DNA of 64,000 bases from Colocasia esculenta. Taxonomy: Eukaryota; Streptophyta; Magnoliopsida; Alismatales; Araceae. The DNA lies in assembly GCA_014218235.1 (NCBI GenBank), contig CM024755.1, forward strand, positions 93,972,948 through 94,036,947, given 5' to 3'. The translations under genes and the position numbers were made by a program. The notes beneath the pieces are model-generated. The model was not told where the DNA came from. It did not search any database and worked only from the letters and a program-made list of their open reading frames with translations. This document shows positions 1 to 11,644 of the stretch, one piece after another. The number at the start of each line of letters is the position of its first letter. The stretch's first letter is position 1.

Positions 1-699
1 TTCCTGACTTTTGTCTTTATTACTTGAAGAGGCCTTAAGTGCCATTGGCTTGGTTTTAGTTATGTGTTCTTCATTTCTTTTCAAATTGATTTCATATGTC
101 ATTAAGGATCCTATCAATTCATCCAAAGAAATTTTGGACAAATCTTTAGAATCTTCAATGACAGTGGCCTTTGTGTGCCAAATTGAAGAAAGTGAACGTA
201 AGATTTTCCTTACCAAGTCTGCATCTGTGTAGTCCTTACCTAAGGCCTTGAGTCCATTGACAATAACCATGAACCTGGCAAACATTTCAGAAATTGTTTC
301 ATTAGACTTCATCATAAACAATTCATATTCTGAAACAAGAATATTTGCCTTAGTTTCCTTCACTTGTGATGTTCCCTCATAAAGTAATTCGAGTTTATCC
401 CACATCTCTTTGGCAGATTTGCACATTGAGATTCTCGAATACTCTTTGGGATGAACAGCACATTGAATCATGTTCATGGCACTATAATTCAATGTGGCTT
501 TTCTTATTTGTTCCCTAGTCCAGGTTTCTTCCTCTCCCTGGTTTTCATAGGGACCAACCTCAACCACTTTCCAAATTTCATAGTTCTGGGCTCTTAGAAA
601 GACTTGCATTCTATTTTTCCAATATGAATAGTCCGTTCCATTAAAGAATGGTGGCCTATTTATGGAATGCCCCTCAGCTATGAAACCTTTGGAATCCAT
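1..699 (-). CDS. gag: Copia/Sirevirus gag polyprotein, N-terminal 233 residues, open at window edge
   Basis: This is the N-terminal part of a Ty1/copia Gag, the structural protein that packages element RNA in cytoplasmic virus-like particles. I read every codon from the ATG at 699-697 to position 1 and found no stop. It opens MDSKGFIAEGHSINRPPFF followed by NGTDYSYWKNRMQVFL, the usual DUF4219-type start. A UBN2-type Gag domain follows, with WTREQIRKATLNYSAMN, MWDKLELLYEGTSQV, FARFMVIVNGLKALG and SLDELIGSLMTYEINLKR. The start is supported by the same MDS(K/R)GF opening in the homologous gags at 4364 and 51932. It lies 112 bp downstream of the primer binding site. This is the only uninterrupted gag of its kind in the window, so the element may be younger than its relatives. 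Whether the frame continues into pol cannot be seen. Confidence 0.9.
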   Translation of the reverse strand, partial: MDSKGFIAEGHSINRPPFFNGTDYSYWKNRMQVFLRAQNYEIWKVVEVGPYENQGEEETWTREQIRKATLNYSAMNMIQCAVHPKEYSRISMCKSAKEMWDKLELLYEGTSQVKETKANILVSEYELFMMKSNETISEMFARFMVIVNGLKALGKDYTDADLVRKILRSLSSIWHTKATVIEDSKDLSKISLDELIGSLMTYEINLKRNEEHITKTKPMALKASSSNKDKSQE

Positions 700-810
700 T
701 GACTTAAGAAGAAAGCACAGAAAGAATACTCAGCAAGCAAGCAAACAATCAAGCAATCAAACACACAATACTCAAAAACTGCTCAAATAAAATCAGATCA
801 AGTATAAACC

Positions 811-823
811 CGCTCTGATACCA
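811..823 (-). promoter_or_regulatory. Primer binding site (initiator Met-tRNA type)
   Basis: The minus strand reads TGGTATCAGAGCG two bases inside the LTR edge. It is complementary to the 3' end of plant initiator Met-tRNA, the usual minus-strand DNA primer for copia elements. Confidence 0.9.
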
Positions 824-1801
824 ATTGAAGGATCGAGGAAAAGGTGTGGATAAGATCTAGAATGGGGGGATGAATAGATCTATGCCACTCTATGCGGAAG
901 CCTAAGTAATTTAAAAATACTTTGAGAATCAGAGGCAATTTTAACAGTGAAAAACACAGATCTGATGAGATGATAGGTGAGTTGATAAAATAGATGTGAA
1001 ACCAGTTGATTAAGTGAATTTAAGCGATCCTATGCAAGCATCTAACGGATAATAGAATCAAACCACAAATAGACAAGTGCACAGAGATTTTTAGGTGGTT
1101 CGGAAATCACCCATGTGATTCCTACATCCACCCCTCACACCCAGTGAGGATTCACTAAACAACCTGGGTACACACCCACTGGAGCCAGACAACTCCAACA
1201 CCTGAGTTTACAACTCACACACCTCTAGAGTAAGACTACTCTAGATCCCTGAGCAAGACTGCTCAACAAACACTTGAGCTCGACGACTCAAACTGAGCAC
1301 AGTGGCTCACAAACAACTATGCTAGACACCAACACAAGACATAGATCTTCTAGCAGCAGATCATGTCAAACATGAGAACATTCATGAGAATTATGCAGAA
1401 GCACTTGCACAATCTCAAAATGTCTCAGAAGAACAAAAGTACATTGAGGATTGTATGAAAAGACTTTGTTCTTCAAAGTACTCCCTTGTAGAAGCTCAGA
1501 TTGGGAAGAGGCTTGGATTCTTGAAGTCCCAAACGATGCTCTGCACAATTGAACTTGGGGATCTTCCTTGAAATCTTCTCCAACAGATGCTTCTACTTGA
1601 TCTGCTTCCTTCAGGTGCTTCAATTGCTTCTTCAAGGATCAAACTCCAATTCTCACAATCAAATTGATGAGAATTGGTCTTCAGAAGACACCAGGAGAGC
1701 AGAGGAGGGAGATGAACTCTTCTCGCCGCCAAAGGGAACTTTCTGAGAGGCTCCAAGAGTTCGTTGGGTCTCTTGATGTGATGGATGGCCAATTGGAGGC
1801 C

Positions 1802-1808
1802 TTTTATA
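1802..1808 (-). promoter_or_regulatory. LTR TATA box
   Basis: The minus strand reads GGGTATAAAAGGCC. Its position between the repeat-bearing U3 and the conserved R/U5 block fits the Pol II promoter of the element. Confidence 0.7.
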
Positions 1809-1924
1809 CCCAAAAGATTCCAAAGTTACCCTTTGGGTACAAGGGCACACGATCCTAGGTTGATACACCATCGCCCTAGGAAGACACGTGGCAATCATCC
1901 ATTTTAAGTTGCAATCTTTCCGTA

Positions 1925-2250
1925 GTGTGTCGACCTGCCCTGGTGATGGTGTCGACCTGCTGTCCCAATTCTGAAAACAGGCTGTTCTGGGAATTGATCC
2001 AGTGTCGACCTGCCCTGGTGGTGGTGTCGACCTGCTGTCCCAATTCTGAAAACAGGCTGTTCTGGGAACGAGGTCCAGTGTCGACCTGCCCTCATCCTGC
2101 GTCGACCTGAGTAGGCTAATTCCTGGAATTTGCAACTCGTGTCGACCTGCTCTTTGACTAGTGTCGACACAGTCTCAGCATTTCTTCAGCTTTTTGCCTT
2201 TGAGTCTGAGGTGTTGTGTCGACACCATTGTGGGGTGTGTCGACACTACC
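1925..2250. repeat. GTCGAC palindrome array in U3
   Basis: About ten GTCGAC hexamers occur in about 320 bp, mostly as GTGTCGACCTGC. Part is a tandem pair of roughly 77-bp units starting near 1929 and 2006. The array lies immediately upstream of the TATA box on the minus strand. The sister element has the same words at 46325-46600. Confidence 0.85.
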
Positions 2251-2467
2251 TTTGCAAAAAGTATTTGTACCTAAAAATTAAACACATATATCATTAGTAA
2301 AATATTTTATTATGAGTACAAATGATAAGTGTGCTTTGAAACATGCTTTTTGAATATAAATTTCAGGTGAAATGTGTTTATCATGTTTCAATCAATTTGC
2401 ATTCAAATCACATTTGTCATCATCAAAATAAGAGGGGAAATGATATGAAATTACACTCAACCCAACA

Positions 2468-3451
2468 TACAGAACACCTTTAGGACCCTGCACACATTAA
2501 ATGCTAGAAATGTAGACAGCTAGGCTGTCTATTGTTGCTAGTAAACGTTGACATGAGTTTTCATCAAAATAGCATGCCAAATAGTTTGATCTAAAAGATG
2601 TTGACAGAGTATGCACGATAATGAAAAGATATCATCTGCATGCATGCAGTAGATACGTTCTTCATTAAATGCACAACAGTCAGACAGATAAGAGAAGACT
2701 TTGACAATTCAACGCTTTAAATATCAAGTCGATATAAACTATAAAGATGTTATTTATATGACTTATGAAATCGTTATGAATAAGTTAGATTGACCAAGTC
2801 ATATGAGATATAGCAGATTGTTGTGGAACAAATTGTTATAGATAGCAAATCGTTGTGTTCACGGAAGAAATCGTTGTGACACACTTAACAAATCGTTATA
2901 GCAATCGAATCGATATGAGTACTTATAGAATCATTACGGCGAGCAAGTCATTGCGAGTTCTAAAGAAATTGTTATGATTACTTATAGCATCGTTATGACA
3001 GGCAAGTCGTTACGCTTTCTAAAGAAAACATTGCGATGATTTATAGAATTGTTATGACAAGCAAGTCGTTACGCTTTCTAAAGAAATCGTTGCGATGACT
3101 TATAGAATCGTTATGACAGACAAGTCGTTAAGCTTTCTAAGGAAATCGTTGCGATGACTTATAGAATCGTTACAACATCGACTTGTTTGAAACAAAATGA
3201 CTTTTCAGTCTTATAAAGAAATCGTTATGATGTTCAACAGAATCGATATGGACTTAGAAATAGATTAAAGCTTCAGAGAAGTAATGCATACCTTTATTGG
3301 CTTGTTTAACCTTGGTATTTTTCCTGTACTTAAGACTTATGAAATATTCATTAGGTATAATTGATAAACTCTTGTTTGGTTTTGTTAATCATCAAAAATA
3401 TATATATATATATAATTAATTAAAAATTACATGGGGACAGACTGATCATCA
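2468..3451 (-). repeat. Truncated Sirevirus-like LTR (relative of 12682-14721)
   Basis: On the minus strand it starts TGATGATCAGTCTGTCCCC, like the solo LTR ending at 14721 (TGATGAACAGTCCACCCC). It shares the GTAGACAGCTA block and the array of TCGTTA words with that LTR. Its distal part is cut off at 2467 by the younger Sirevirus. It interrupts the gag at 3452-4364 just after the codons for CYRC of the zinc knuckle, and the adjoining flank is GCACC. Confidence 0.75.
2730..3250. repeat. Array of TCGTTA words in LTR
   Basis: AATCGTTATGA, AAGTCGTTACG and related words recur about every 25-30 bp, often separated by CTTTCTAAAGAAA or CTTATAGAAT. It is a diverged equivalent of the array at 13840-14540. 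Confidence 0.8.
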
Positions 3452-4364
3452 GCACCTGTAACACAAAATCAGATTTTCAGTGTTCTTGTCATTTCTGTTC
3501 AGATGTGAAGTTGAAGATGGAAATTGTTTCTTGCTAAGAGATTTGTTGTGTTTTCCATGATATTTTCCAAATTTTTTATGTTAAAAACGTTCTGAACTGT
3601 CTGCTGATGAGGGCAATCTCATCCTCATCAGATTCAGATGATTCAAAAAACATTAATTTCTTTCTCTTTATCTTTTTCACTTGTGGAAGCTTTGAGTGCA
3701 GTTGGTTTAGCATCCAACATGTGTTCTTCAGTTCTTTTAAAATTTATTTCATAAGTCATTAGTGATCCTATGAGCTCATCCAATGAGATTTTTGATAAGT
3801 CCTCAGAATCCTCAATGAGAGTTGCCTTAGTATGCCATGCATGAGATAAGGATCGAAGATTTTTTCTTACCAACTCAGAATCAGTGTAATCCTAACCTAA
3901 TGCCTTCAGTCCATTAACAATTACCATGAACCTAGCAAACATTTCAGATATAGATTCATCAGACTTCATGGTAAACATTTCATAATAAAAAACTAACAAA
4001 TTGGCTTTAGTTTCTCTAACTTGTGATGTTCCCTCACACATCAACTGAAGCTTATCCCACATTTTTTTGGCGAAGGAACACATGGATACTCTAGCATATT
4101 CCATGGGATGGATTGCACATTGAAGCATGTTCATAGCACTAAAGTTTAATGTAGCCCTTCCTATTTGCTTTTTGGTCCATGTATCCTCATCACCAGTGAT
4201 TTCATAAGGGCCTTTTTCAACGATCTTCCAAATTTCCAGATTTCATAATTCTGAGCTCTAAGAAAGACTGACATTCGATTCTTCTAGTAAGCATAATTAG
4301 ACCCATTGAAGTAGTGTGGTCTATTTATAGAGTGGCCGTAAGTGATAAAACCTCGAGAATCCAT
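3452..4364 (-). pseudogene. gag: Broken Sirevirus-like gag
   Basis: This is homologous to the gag at 1-699 and starts MDSRGFITYGHSINRP at 4364. Breaks visible in the sequence are a TAG where the relatives have W of YWKNRM (near 4286), a small duplication and frame change near 4240, an in-frame TAG after GLKALG (near 3892), and a stop after EINVF (3643). Recognisable Gag stretches include MWDKLQLMCEGTSQVRE and SLDELIGSLMTYEINFKR. Beyond 3643 frame shifts continue to a basic stretch and CYRC, the first half of a CCHC knuckle, where the inserted LTR begins. The gene is clearly non-functional. It belongs to the element whose 5' LTR is 4482-6372. Confidence 0.85.
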
Positions 4365-4468
4365 GAATTGAATTATGAAGTAGTTGAAAAGCACACACAC
4401 AGATCAAACAAGATGGATCAAGCAAATACAATCAAGTCAGATCAGAATCAGAATAAGAGATTAACCTT

Positions 4469-4479
4469 CTCTGATACCA
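4469..4479 (-). promoter_or_regulatory. Primer binding site
   Basis: The minus strand reads TGGTATCAGAG, two bases from the LTR edge at 4482. It is the Met-tRNA type. Confidence 0.85.
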
Positions 4480-5459
4480 ATTGTAGGATCGAATAAGTAG
4501 AGTGAATAGATCTAGAACAGGGGGTTGAATAGATCTATTAACAATCATAGCGGAAGCTTAAGCAATTTAAAATTTTACTTCAAATTGTAACTCAATTAAG
4601 CGAAAACCATATTGATTTGATGTGGGTGTTTGTAGTTGATGTGTGAGACAATAAGACAAACATTGTGTGAGCAAAATCCCAATGCATACATCTACTAAAG
4701 AGACAATTAGCAAACCACTGCACAAGAGATTTTTAGGTGGTTCGGAAATCACACAGTCATTCCTACATCCACCCCTCACACAGTGAGCCACACACTACTC
4801 AACGAAATTGAGTACAACACACACAAGAGCTCGACGGCTCAAACCACACACAGACAGTCAGACACACTCTCTGATAGAGATTAATTTTCATAGAACACTT
4901 GTGCAAATGAATCAACACTGAGAAACATACACAGAGACGAAGAACATTTGCTTGTGCTCTCAAGTTAGAGAACAACTGGACTTTAATGAAGCTTGAAGAT
5001 CTTCACACATCCCCTCTGAGATTGGATCTCCAGATCAGGAAGAAGAACGAAGGATTCGTGAGCTTCTTCTTCTTCTTCTTATGCTTCATCTTCCTGGTGG
5101 CGCTACTCTGCTCCTCTTTCTGGGCACTCGCTTTTTTTCCCGCTTCTTTCTATACTCCTCTTTTTAACCGCACCTTTCACAAAGGACAAGGGCATATTTA
5201 TAGCAAGATGCCCAAACCTCATACTTGGGAGTGTGTGAGCAAACACTTTATGGTTGTCTATACACCCTCTAAGTTGTCGCATGCTCCATTTGTCCTGCAC
5301 GCAAATAACCCCCAAATTAGTGGAGCATTTATGAAAAATCATTTAATTGAAGCAATTTAACTTCATCATAATGTATGACACAAATGTATCCTAACATTTA
5401 ATACGGACACGTGTCATTTTCATTGAGTAACAAATGATGAAATTAACAATTTAAAAACA

Positions 5460-6010
5460 ATATATAACTTCGAATGTCAACAAATACATATGAACGGTTG
5501 AAGTGTGCACTTCGACCAACAAAGACTAAAACAGGACATCTAAAGTCATAGAGCTTCAATCGGCAGAGATTAACACATGAATATGCGAGTCTCAGCACTT
5601 CGACTGGCCAAGTGTAAATCGTGACATCCGAAGTCAAGATGCTTCGAATGGCAGAGATAAAACGTGAATATACGAAGTGTTATTGCTTCGACTGACCAAG
5701 CATAAATGTGAACATCCGAAGTGTTGGTCAAATTTTGTCTTGATCAGTCGAAGTAACTTCGCCATATCCAAAGCTTAGCTTCATATATGACCAAGTTCCA
5801 CTTTTTCTGACAAAGAACAAATGAGTACATCTGAACTCATAGTGACAAATGTGTCTTGATTGATCGAAGTGACTTCATTATATCTGAAGCTTTGCTTCAT
5901 ATATGACAAAGTTCCAATTCGTCATATCCGAAGTTCGATTTCATATATGACGAAGTTCTACTTCGACTGACAGAGAAAAAATCTGTACATTCAATGTATG
6001 TGCTTCGGCT
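5460..6010. repeat. ACTTCG / CGAAGT word array in U3
   Basis: CTTCGACTGACCAAG-like and CATCCGAAGT-like words alternate about every 40-50 bp. Some form short palindromes, for example CGAAGTAACTTCG near 5749. The array is upstream of the TATA box on the minus strand. Confidence 0.8.
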
Positions 6011-6223
6011 GACTATGACCAAATGTGAACATCCAATGTTCATTTTAGCAACATTTCAATGTGGCCAGTCAATTTATGAATTGCAAACATTATTCAAAGG
6101 ATATGCAACATGAAAGCAATTAAGTTCATGACAAAACAATGATGTTATGATATCAATAAGATGAACCATGATTATGTCATCATGAAAACAAATCAAAACA
6201 ATGTATTCACATAACCATAACTC

Positions 6224-6353
6224 TATCCTTTTATAGTGAATTATCGGCCCAGGGTTCTTCTCTGGTGGAGTAAGTCCATTCTCCCCCCCTGGGGGAGGGT
6301 GCACTCTCCTGGATTGAGTCCCTGAGGACCGCCTTAAAAAAAAAAAAAAAAAA
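6224..6353 (+). mobile_element. Short poly(A)-tailed retroposon (5'-truncated LINE tail or SINE)
   Basis: It ends in a run of about 20 A and is flanked by an exact 15-bp duplication, ACATAACCATAACTC (6209-6223 and 6354-6368). The body, GGCCCAGGGTTCTTCTCTGG to CCTGAGGACCGCC, matches the 3' tail of the LINE at 19881-19975 read on the minus strand. It is therefore either a very short 5'-truncated LINE copy or a SINE sharing that LINE tail. The same insertion is at 10818-10944 in the duplicated contig. Confidence 0.8.
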
Positions 6354-6372
6354 ACATAACCATAACTCAACA

Positions 6373-7050
6373 TTAACTACTTTGAATTTTAAGAAATTAA
6401 TTTTTTATTGAGATGAGGATTTATGTGGGTTTTGTGTGTCATTTTGCGATGTGTTAGTCTTGTTATGTGTGGTAATCAAAGTGGAGAGGTATATAATTTT
6501 TTTTTATTTTCTTGTTATTTAAGTAGTTTCTCAATTTCTGTTCACGAGTAAAATGCATGTTTTAAGGGAATTTAATTCTAAAAATAGCTATATCCATGAT
6601 TTTATGATAGAATTATTTTCTTCTGGAATTGGATTATTGTGACCATGCTTATTATGTGTTTTAGTTTGAATTACCTCTATTGGACGTATTTTTAAGACTT
6701 ATTGCAATAAATAACTAAAATCCGTTTGAAATTGGATAAGTAGTTATGATTCTCCAAAATTTTGAAAAAATTAGACATGCAATATATTCCATGTTTGAGG
6801 CTCATGATAACATTTGAACATGTTTTGACATTGAATTCTACTATTATGATTTTATGATGTATTAATGATCATATTAAGCATGGTTGAGTTAAAAGTAGTG
6901 AGATCATCTTCATTAGTATGCTATTGAGCCTCTATTAAGCATGAATTATCATTGTTTGATTGTATATGCATTGTGGTAAACTGAAACAAATGTTCATGAC
7001 GTGTGCATGTAAATAAGGTATTAAGTGCATGTGAAATATGAGTTAAAGTG
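6373..7050. repeat. Gypsy-type LTR fragment (left part, left-contig copy)
   Basis: This is AT-rich non-coding sequence between the Sirevirus LTR and the solo LTR beginning at 7051. Its continuation is 16687-17827, reached by removing the inserted solo LTR. It ends in AAGTG, the TSD of that solo LTR. Confidence 0.6.
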
Positions 7051-8963
7051 TGTCACGCCCCGACGCGGAATATCGGAGCGCGAAGGCAGTTGCAAGAAAA
7101 AGGTATAGCGAATACTAGACATCAAACCATGGCATTGAATAATACTAAAGCAAATCTTTCTCATTAATAACTTTTCAAATGTCTAGTTATAACCACTAAT
7201 ATCAGAGCCATTCTATAGGGCCCATTACATTGCAATAAAAGGAAATAACTAACTACAACTCTAAGATAACATAATGACTCGAGGGTACTCCGGCTTCACT
7301 CTTGGTCATTCCCTTCGTCATGAGTGTATGTGTCATCCTTGGTCTCACCTGAGAACACAACATCAAATAACGTAGGGTGAGCGATAACGCCCAGTAGGAC
7401 TTAAATCTCAGGCTCAAGCAGGCTTTAAATAATTAACGTATTAATGGCAGAGTATCTAAAGATAGCAGGTACAAGACAGTCAAAATATAGCAAGAGATAG
7501 CACAACAGGTAACAGGATAGCACAATATCACGAGATCGAGTATAGTTTCCAAAAATAGCACAAGTATCAGTATAACACGAATAGCAGGATGGCCACATAG
7601 CACAACTAGCACAAGTATAATAATAGCACGAGAGTATAGCACTTGTTTGTCATTCTAGACATCGAGAGAGTATAGCACGTTTTGTGTTTGATTGGCATAG
7701 ATAGTCGAGAGATAGATAGCACTTGAGTGTAATGTCAAACACTCTGATCATTTAACTCCCATGGGCACTAGCACTTCGGGCGCACATCCCAGGACCAGAT
7801 CGAGCCCTTTATATATTGCCAGGCATTGGTTATATTGTATCTTTAGACAATCAGTCAATGGCCAATATAGAGTACCAAGAATAGTTCAGAGCACTAGATG
7901 AATCGACGGATAGTAGAGAGAACGTGAATAGATGAGCGAGTAGAGTATAGATGAGAGCTAAGGGTACATCACGTAAAACAACGAGTAAACAGGCGATAGT
8001 AACAGTTGCACAACACGCGCACATCGTATTGGCAGTCAGGTGGAATTCACGATCTTCCCGCTGGCCATGTTATGCACAATGTTGCCCGGTTGTAAACCAA
8101 AGGGGGGGGGGTGAATGGGTCTTTAAAGTTTATTGATAAAAACCTGAACTCAACAAACATAAAGGTTCTTGAAAGGGATTAGTAATGGTTAGTAAAAACA
8201 ACAATCACACAAAGAAGACAATCACACAAACACAGATTTATCTGGTTCGGATCTCCTCTCCTTAGAGTCCTACGTCCAGTCCCTGAGCAACCCTCAGGAT
8301 TTCACTAACTGGGGTAAAGTCCCCCTATGGACAGAAACAACCACCAGCTTAGATGGTATTCTTCACCCCTGAAGGGAACACAACAACCTGGTAACACCAG
8401 GTCTTCCTTCAAGCACGAAGGAAAAACACCACCCTGAAACCAGGTCTTCCTTCACGCATGAAGGGAATAAAACAGGAAAATCTTGAGAGAAAAAGACTAG
8501 CCCCTAGATCAGCTTTTACAAAACTCAATCTGAAGCACAAGCACTGAGAGACGAAGATCTACACAAAGTGCACTCTCTAGAACTAAACTAGTCGCTCCTT
8601 TAATTTTTCTTCTCACAGCACAGGGAGCTAAGAGCCATGATCGGAAAGGACTGAATTCTGGCTCTAGAGAAAAATTCGAAGACTTGAAAGCTGCAGAGTT
8701 CTAGCCGCTCTTCAATATGAATTGAATTTTCTCAATCGTTTGTCTTCCGAGCTTCATCTTGTATTTGTATCTCCGATTTGAATGAGGACAAGGAGATGAC
8801 CGTTGTCTCACAGGCTTGGTGTACGTTAGACTGAAGGTTTTGTGGAAGCTCCTGTCACAGTCTTTTGTTCTTGGAGCACGCAAAGAGATAAAGATCTTCT
8901 GAGTTTGCTTGTAGTTCCTTCTGTGTCCGTTGTTGTAGGATAGTACATCCTTAAGGTTCTACA
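7051..8963 (-). repeat. Left-contig copy of nested solo LTRs, cut by assembly gap
   Basis: It starts TGTCACGCCCCGACGCGG and corresponds to 11645-13573. The inner LTR begins at 8080 (TGTTGCCCGG). Here the intact left TSD CACAA (8075-8079) is preserved, while the other contig has lost one A. There is no coding content. Confidence 0.85.
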
Positions 8964-9063
8964 NNNNNNNNNNNNNNNNNNNNNNNNNNNNNNNNNNNNN
9001 NNNNNNNNNNNNNNNNNNNNNNNNNNNNNNNNNNNNNNNNNNNNNNNNNNNNNNNNNNNNNNN
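8964..9063. other. Assembly gap, 100 N
   Basis: Exactly 100 N, a conventional length for a gap of unknown size. The sequence before it is homologous up to 13573, and the sequence after it is homologous from 4456. Confidence 0.99.
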
Positions 9064-9089
9064 AGAGATTAACCTTCTCTGATACCAAT

Positions 9090-10963
9090 TGTAGGATCGA
9101 ATAAGTAGAGTGAATAGATCTAGAACAGGGGGTTGAATAGATCTATTAACAATCATAGCGGAAGCTTAAGCAATTTAAAATTTTACTTCAGATTGTAACT
9201 CAATTAAGCGAAAACCATATTGATTTGATGTGGGTGTTTGTAGTTGATGTGTGAGACAATAAGACAACATTGTGTGAGCAAAATCCCAATGCATACATCT
9301 ACTAAAGAGACAATTAGCAAACCACTGCACAAGAGATTTTTAGGTGGTTCGGAAATCACACAGTCATTCCTACATCACCCCCTCACACAGTGAGCCACAC
9401 ACTACTCAACGAAATTGAGTACAACACACACAAGAGCTCGACGGCTAAAACCACACACAGACAGTCAGACACACTCTCTGATAGAGATTAATTTCATAGA
9501 ACACTTGTGCAATGAATCAACACTGAGAAACATACACAGAGACGAAGAACATTTGCTTGTGCTCTCAAGTTAGAGAACAACTGGACTTTAATGAAGCTTG
9601 AAGATCTTCACACATCCCCTCTGAGATTGGATCTCCAGATCAGGAAGAAGAACGAAGGATTCGTGAGCTTCTTCTCTTCTTCTTCTTATGCTTCATCTTC
9701 CTGGTGGCGCTACTCTGCTCCTCTTTCTGGGCACTCGCTTTTTTTTCCCGCTTCTTTCTATACTCCTCTTTTTAACCGCACCTTTCACAAAGGACAAGGG
9801 CATATTTATAGCAAGATGCCCAAACCTCATACTTGGGAGTGTGTGAGCAAACACTTTATGGTTGTTATACACCTCTAAGTGTCGCATGCTCCATTTGTCC
9901 TGCACGAATACCAAAATTAGTGGAGCATTTATGAAAAATCATTTAATTGAAGCAATTTAACTTCATCATAATGTATGACACAAATGTATCCTAACATTTA
10001 ATACGGACACGTGTCATTTCATTGAGTAACAAATGATGAAATTAACAATTAAAAACAATATATAACTTCGAATGTCAACAAATACATATGAACGGTTGAA
10101 GTGTGCACTTCGACCAACAAAGACTAAAACAGGACATCTAAAGTCATAGAGCTTCAATCGGCAGAGATTAACACATGAATATGCGAGTCTCAGCACTTCG
10201 ACTGGCCAAGTGTAAATCGTGACATCCGAAGTCAAGATGCTTCGAATGGCAGAGATAAAACGTGAATATACGAAGTGTTATTGCTTCGACTGACCAAGCA
10301 TAAATGTGAACATCCGAAGTGTTGGTCAAATTTGTGTCTTGATCAGTCGAAGTAACTTCACCATATCCAAAGCTAGCTTCATATATGACCAAGTTCCACT
10401 TTTTATGACAAAGAACAAATGAGTACATCTGAACTCATAGTGACAAATGTGTCTTGATTGATCGAAGTGACTTCATATATCTGAAGCTTTGCTTCATATA
10501 TGACAAAGTTCCAATTCGTCATATCCGAAGTTCGATTTCATATATGATGAAGTTCTACTTCGACTGACAGAGAAAAATATGTACATTCAATGTATGTGCT
10601 TCGGCTGACTACGACCAAATGTGAACATCCAATGTTCATTTTAGCAACATTTCAATGTGGCCAGTCAATTATGAATTGCAAAATTATTCAAAGGATATGC
10701 AACATGAAAGCAATTAAGTTCATGACAAAACAATGATGTTATGATATCAATAAGATGAACCATGATTATGTCATCATGAAATCAAATCAAAACAATGTAT
10801 TCACATAACCATAACTCTATCCTTTATAGTGAATTATCGGCCCAGGGTTCTTCTCTGGGGGAGTAAGTCCATTCTCCCCCTGGGGGAGGGTGCACTCTCC
10901 TGGATTGAGTCCCTGAGGACGCCTTCATTAAAAAAAAAAAAAAAACATAACCATAACTCAACA
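9090..10963 (-). repeat. Right-contig copy of second Sirevirus 5' LTR
   Basis: It corresponds to 4482-6372. Primer-binding-site sequence precedes it at 9077-9087. It contains the same retroposon insertion. Confidence 0.85.
10818..10944 (+). mobile_element. Right-contig copy of the short poly(A) retroposon
   Basis: Same insertion and same duplication (10803-10817 and 10945-10959) as at 6224-6353, with a shorter A run. Confidence 0.8.
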
Positions 10964-11644
10964 TTAACTACTTTGAATTTTAGAAATTAATTTTTTATTG
11001 AGATGAGGATTTATGTGGGTTTTGTGTGTCATTTTGCGATGTGTTAGTCTTGTTATGTGTGGTAATCAAAGTGGGAGGTATATAATTTTTTTTTATTTTC
11101 TTGTTATTTAAGTAGTTTTCTCAAATTTCTGTTCACGAGTAAATATGCATGTTTTAAGGGAATTTAATTCTAAAAAATAGCTATATCCATGATTTTATGA
11201 TAGAATTATTTTCTTCTGGAATTAGGATTATTGTGACCATGCTTTTATGTGTTTTAGTTTGAATTACCTCTATTGGACGTATTTTTAAGACTTATTGCAA
11301 TAAATAACTAAAATCCGTTTGAAATTGGATAAGTAGTTATGATTCTCCAAAATTTTGAAAAAATTAGACATGCAATATATTCCATGTTTGAGGCTCATGA
11401 TAAACATTTGAACATGTTTTGACATTGAATTCTACTATTATGATTTTATGATGTATTAATGATCATATTAAGCATGGTTGAGTTAAAAGTAGTGAGATCA
11501 TCTTCATTAGTATGCTATTGAGCCTCTATTAAGCATGAATTATCATTGTTTGATTGTATTATGCATTGTGGTAAACTGAAACAATGTTCATGACGTGTGC
11601 ATGTAAATAAGGTATTAAGTGCATGTGAAATATGAGTTAAAGTG
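10964..11644. repeat. Gypsy-type LTR fragment (right-contig copy)
   Basis: It corresponds to 6373-7050 and ends with the TSD AAGTG (11640-11644). Its continuation after the solo LTR is 16687-17827. Confidence 0.6.

Larger units (their letters stand above)
1..2467 (-). mobile_element. Sirevirus-like Ty1/copia retrotransposon, 5' part
   Basis: The 5' end of a minus-strand element enters from the left edge: LTR (826-2467), primer binding site (811-823) and the first 233 codons of gag (699-1). The LTR carries the same GTCGACCTGC array as the element at 45129-52952, so the two belong to one family. The right flank after the LTR is TACAG, the candidate 5-bp TSD. The other flank is outside the window. 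The element sits inside an older LTR piece (2468-3451). Confidence 0.9.
826..2467 (-). repeat. 5' LTR of Sirevirus-like element, 1642 bp
   Basis: On the minus strand it begins TGTTGGGTTGAGTG and ends GATCCTTCA, just before the primer binding site. It contains a TATA box (1802-1808, minus TATAAAA) with an array of GTCGAC words immediately upstream in transcription (1925-2250). Downstream, at about 1090-1150, is the block with GAACCACCTAAAAATC and GGTGGATGTAGGA shared by all copia LTRs here. Small ORFs inside it are not genes. Confidence 0.9.
4482..6372 (-). repeat. 5' LTR of second Sirevirus-like element
   Basis: The plus strand runs TGTAGGATCG to ATAACTCAACA. The TATA box on the minus strand (TATAAATA, 5195-5202) lies next to an array of ACTTCG and CGAAGT words (5460-6010). 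The conserved R/U5 block is at about 4731-4790. A 130-bp poly(A)-tailed insertion sits near its end (6224-6353). The outer flank TTAAC (6373-6377) is the candidate TSD. A second copy lies at 9090-10963 across the N gap. Confidence 0.85.

Noticed and set aside
811..823. tRNA gene fragment at TGGTATCAGAGC sites
   Set aside because: Only the 3' tRNA complement is present, next to an LTR edge. These are primer binding sites.
4986..5360. 124-residue frame MKLEDLHTSPL inside LTR
   Set aside because: The copy across the gap (9591) shifts frame after about 29 residues. It is in the untranslated part of an LTR.
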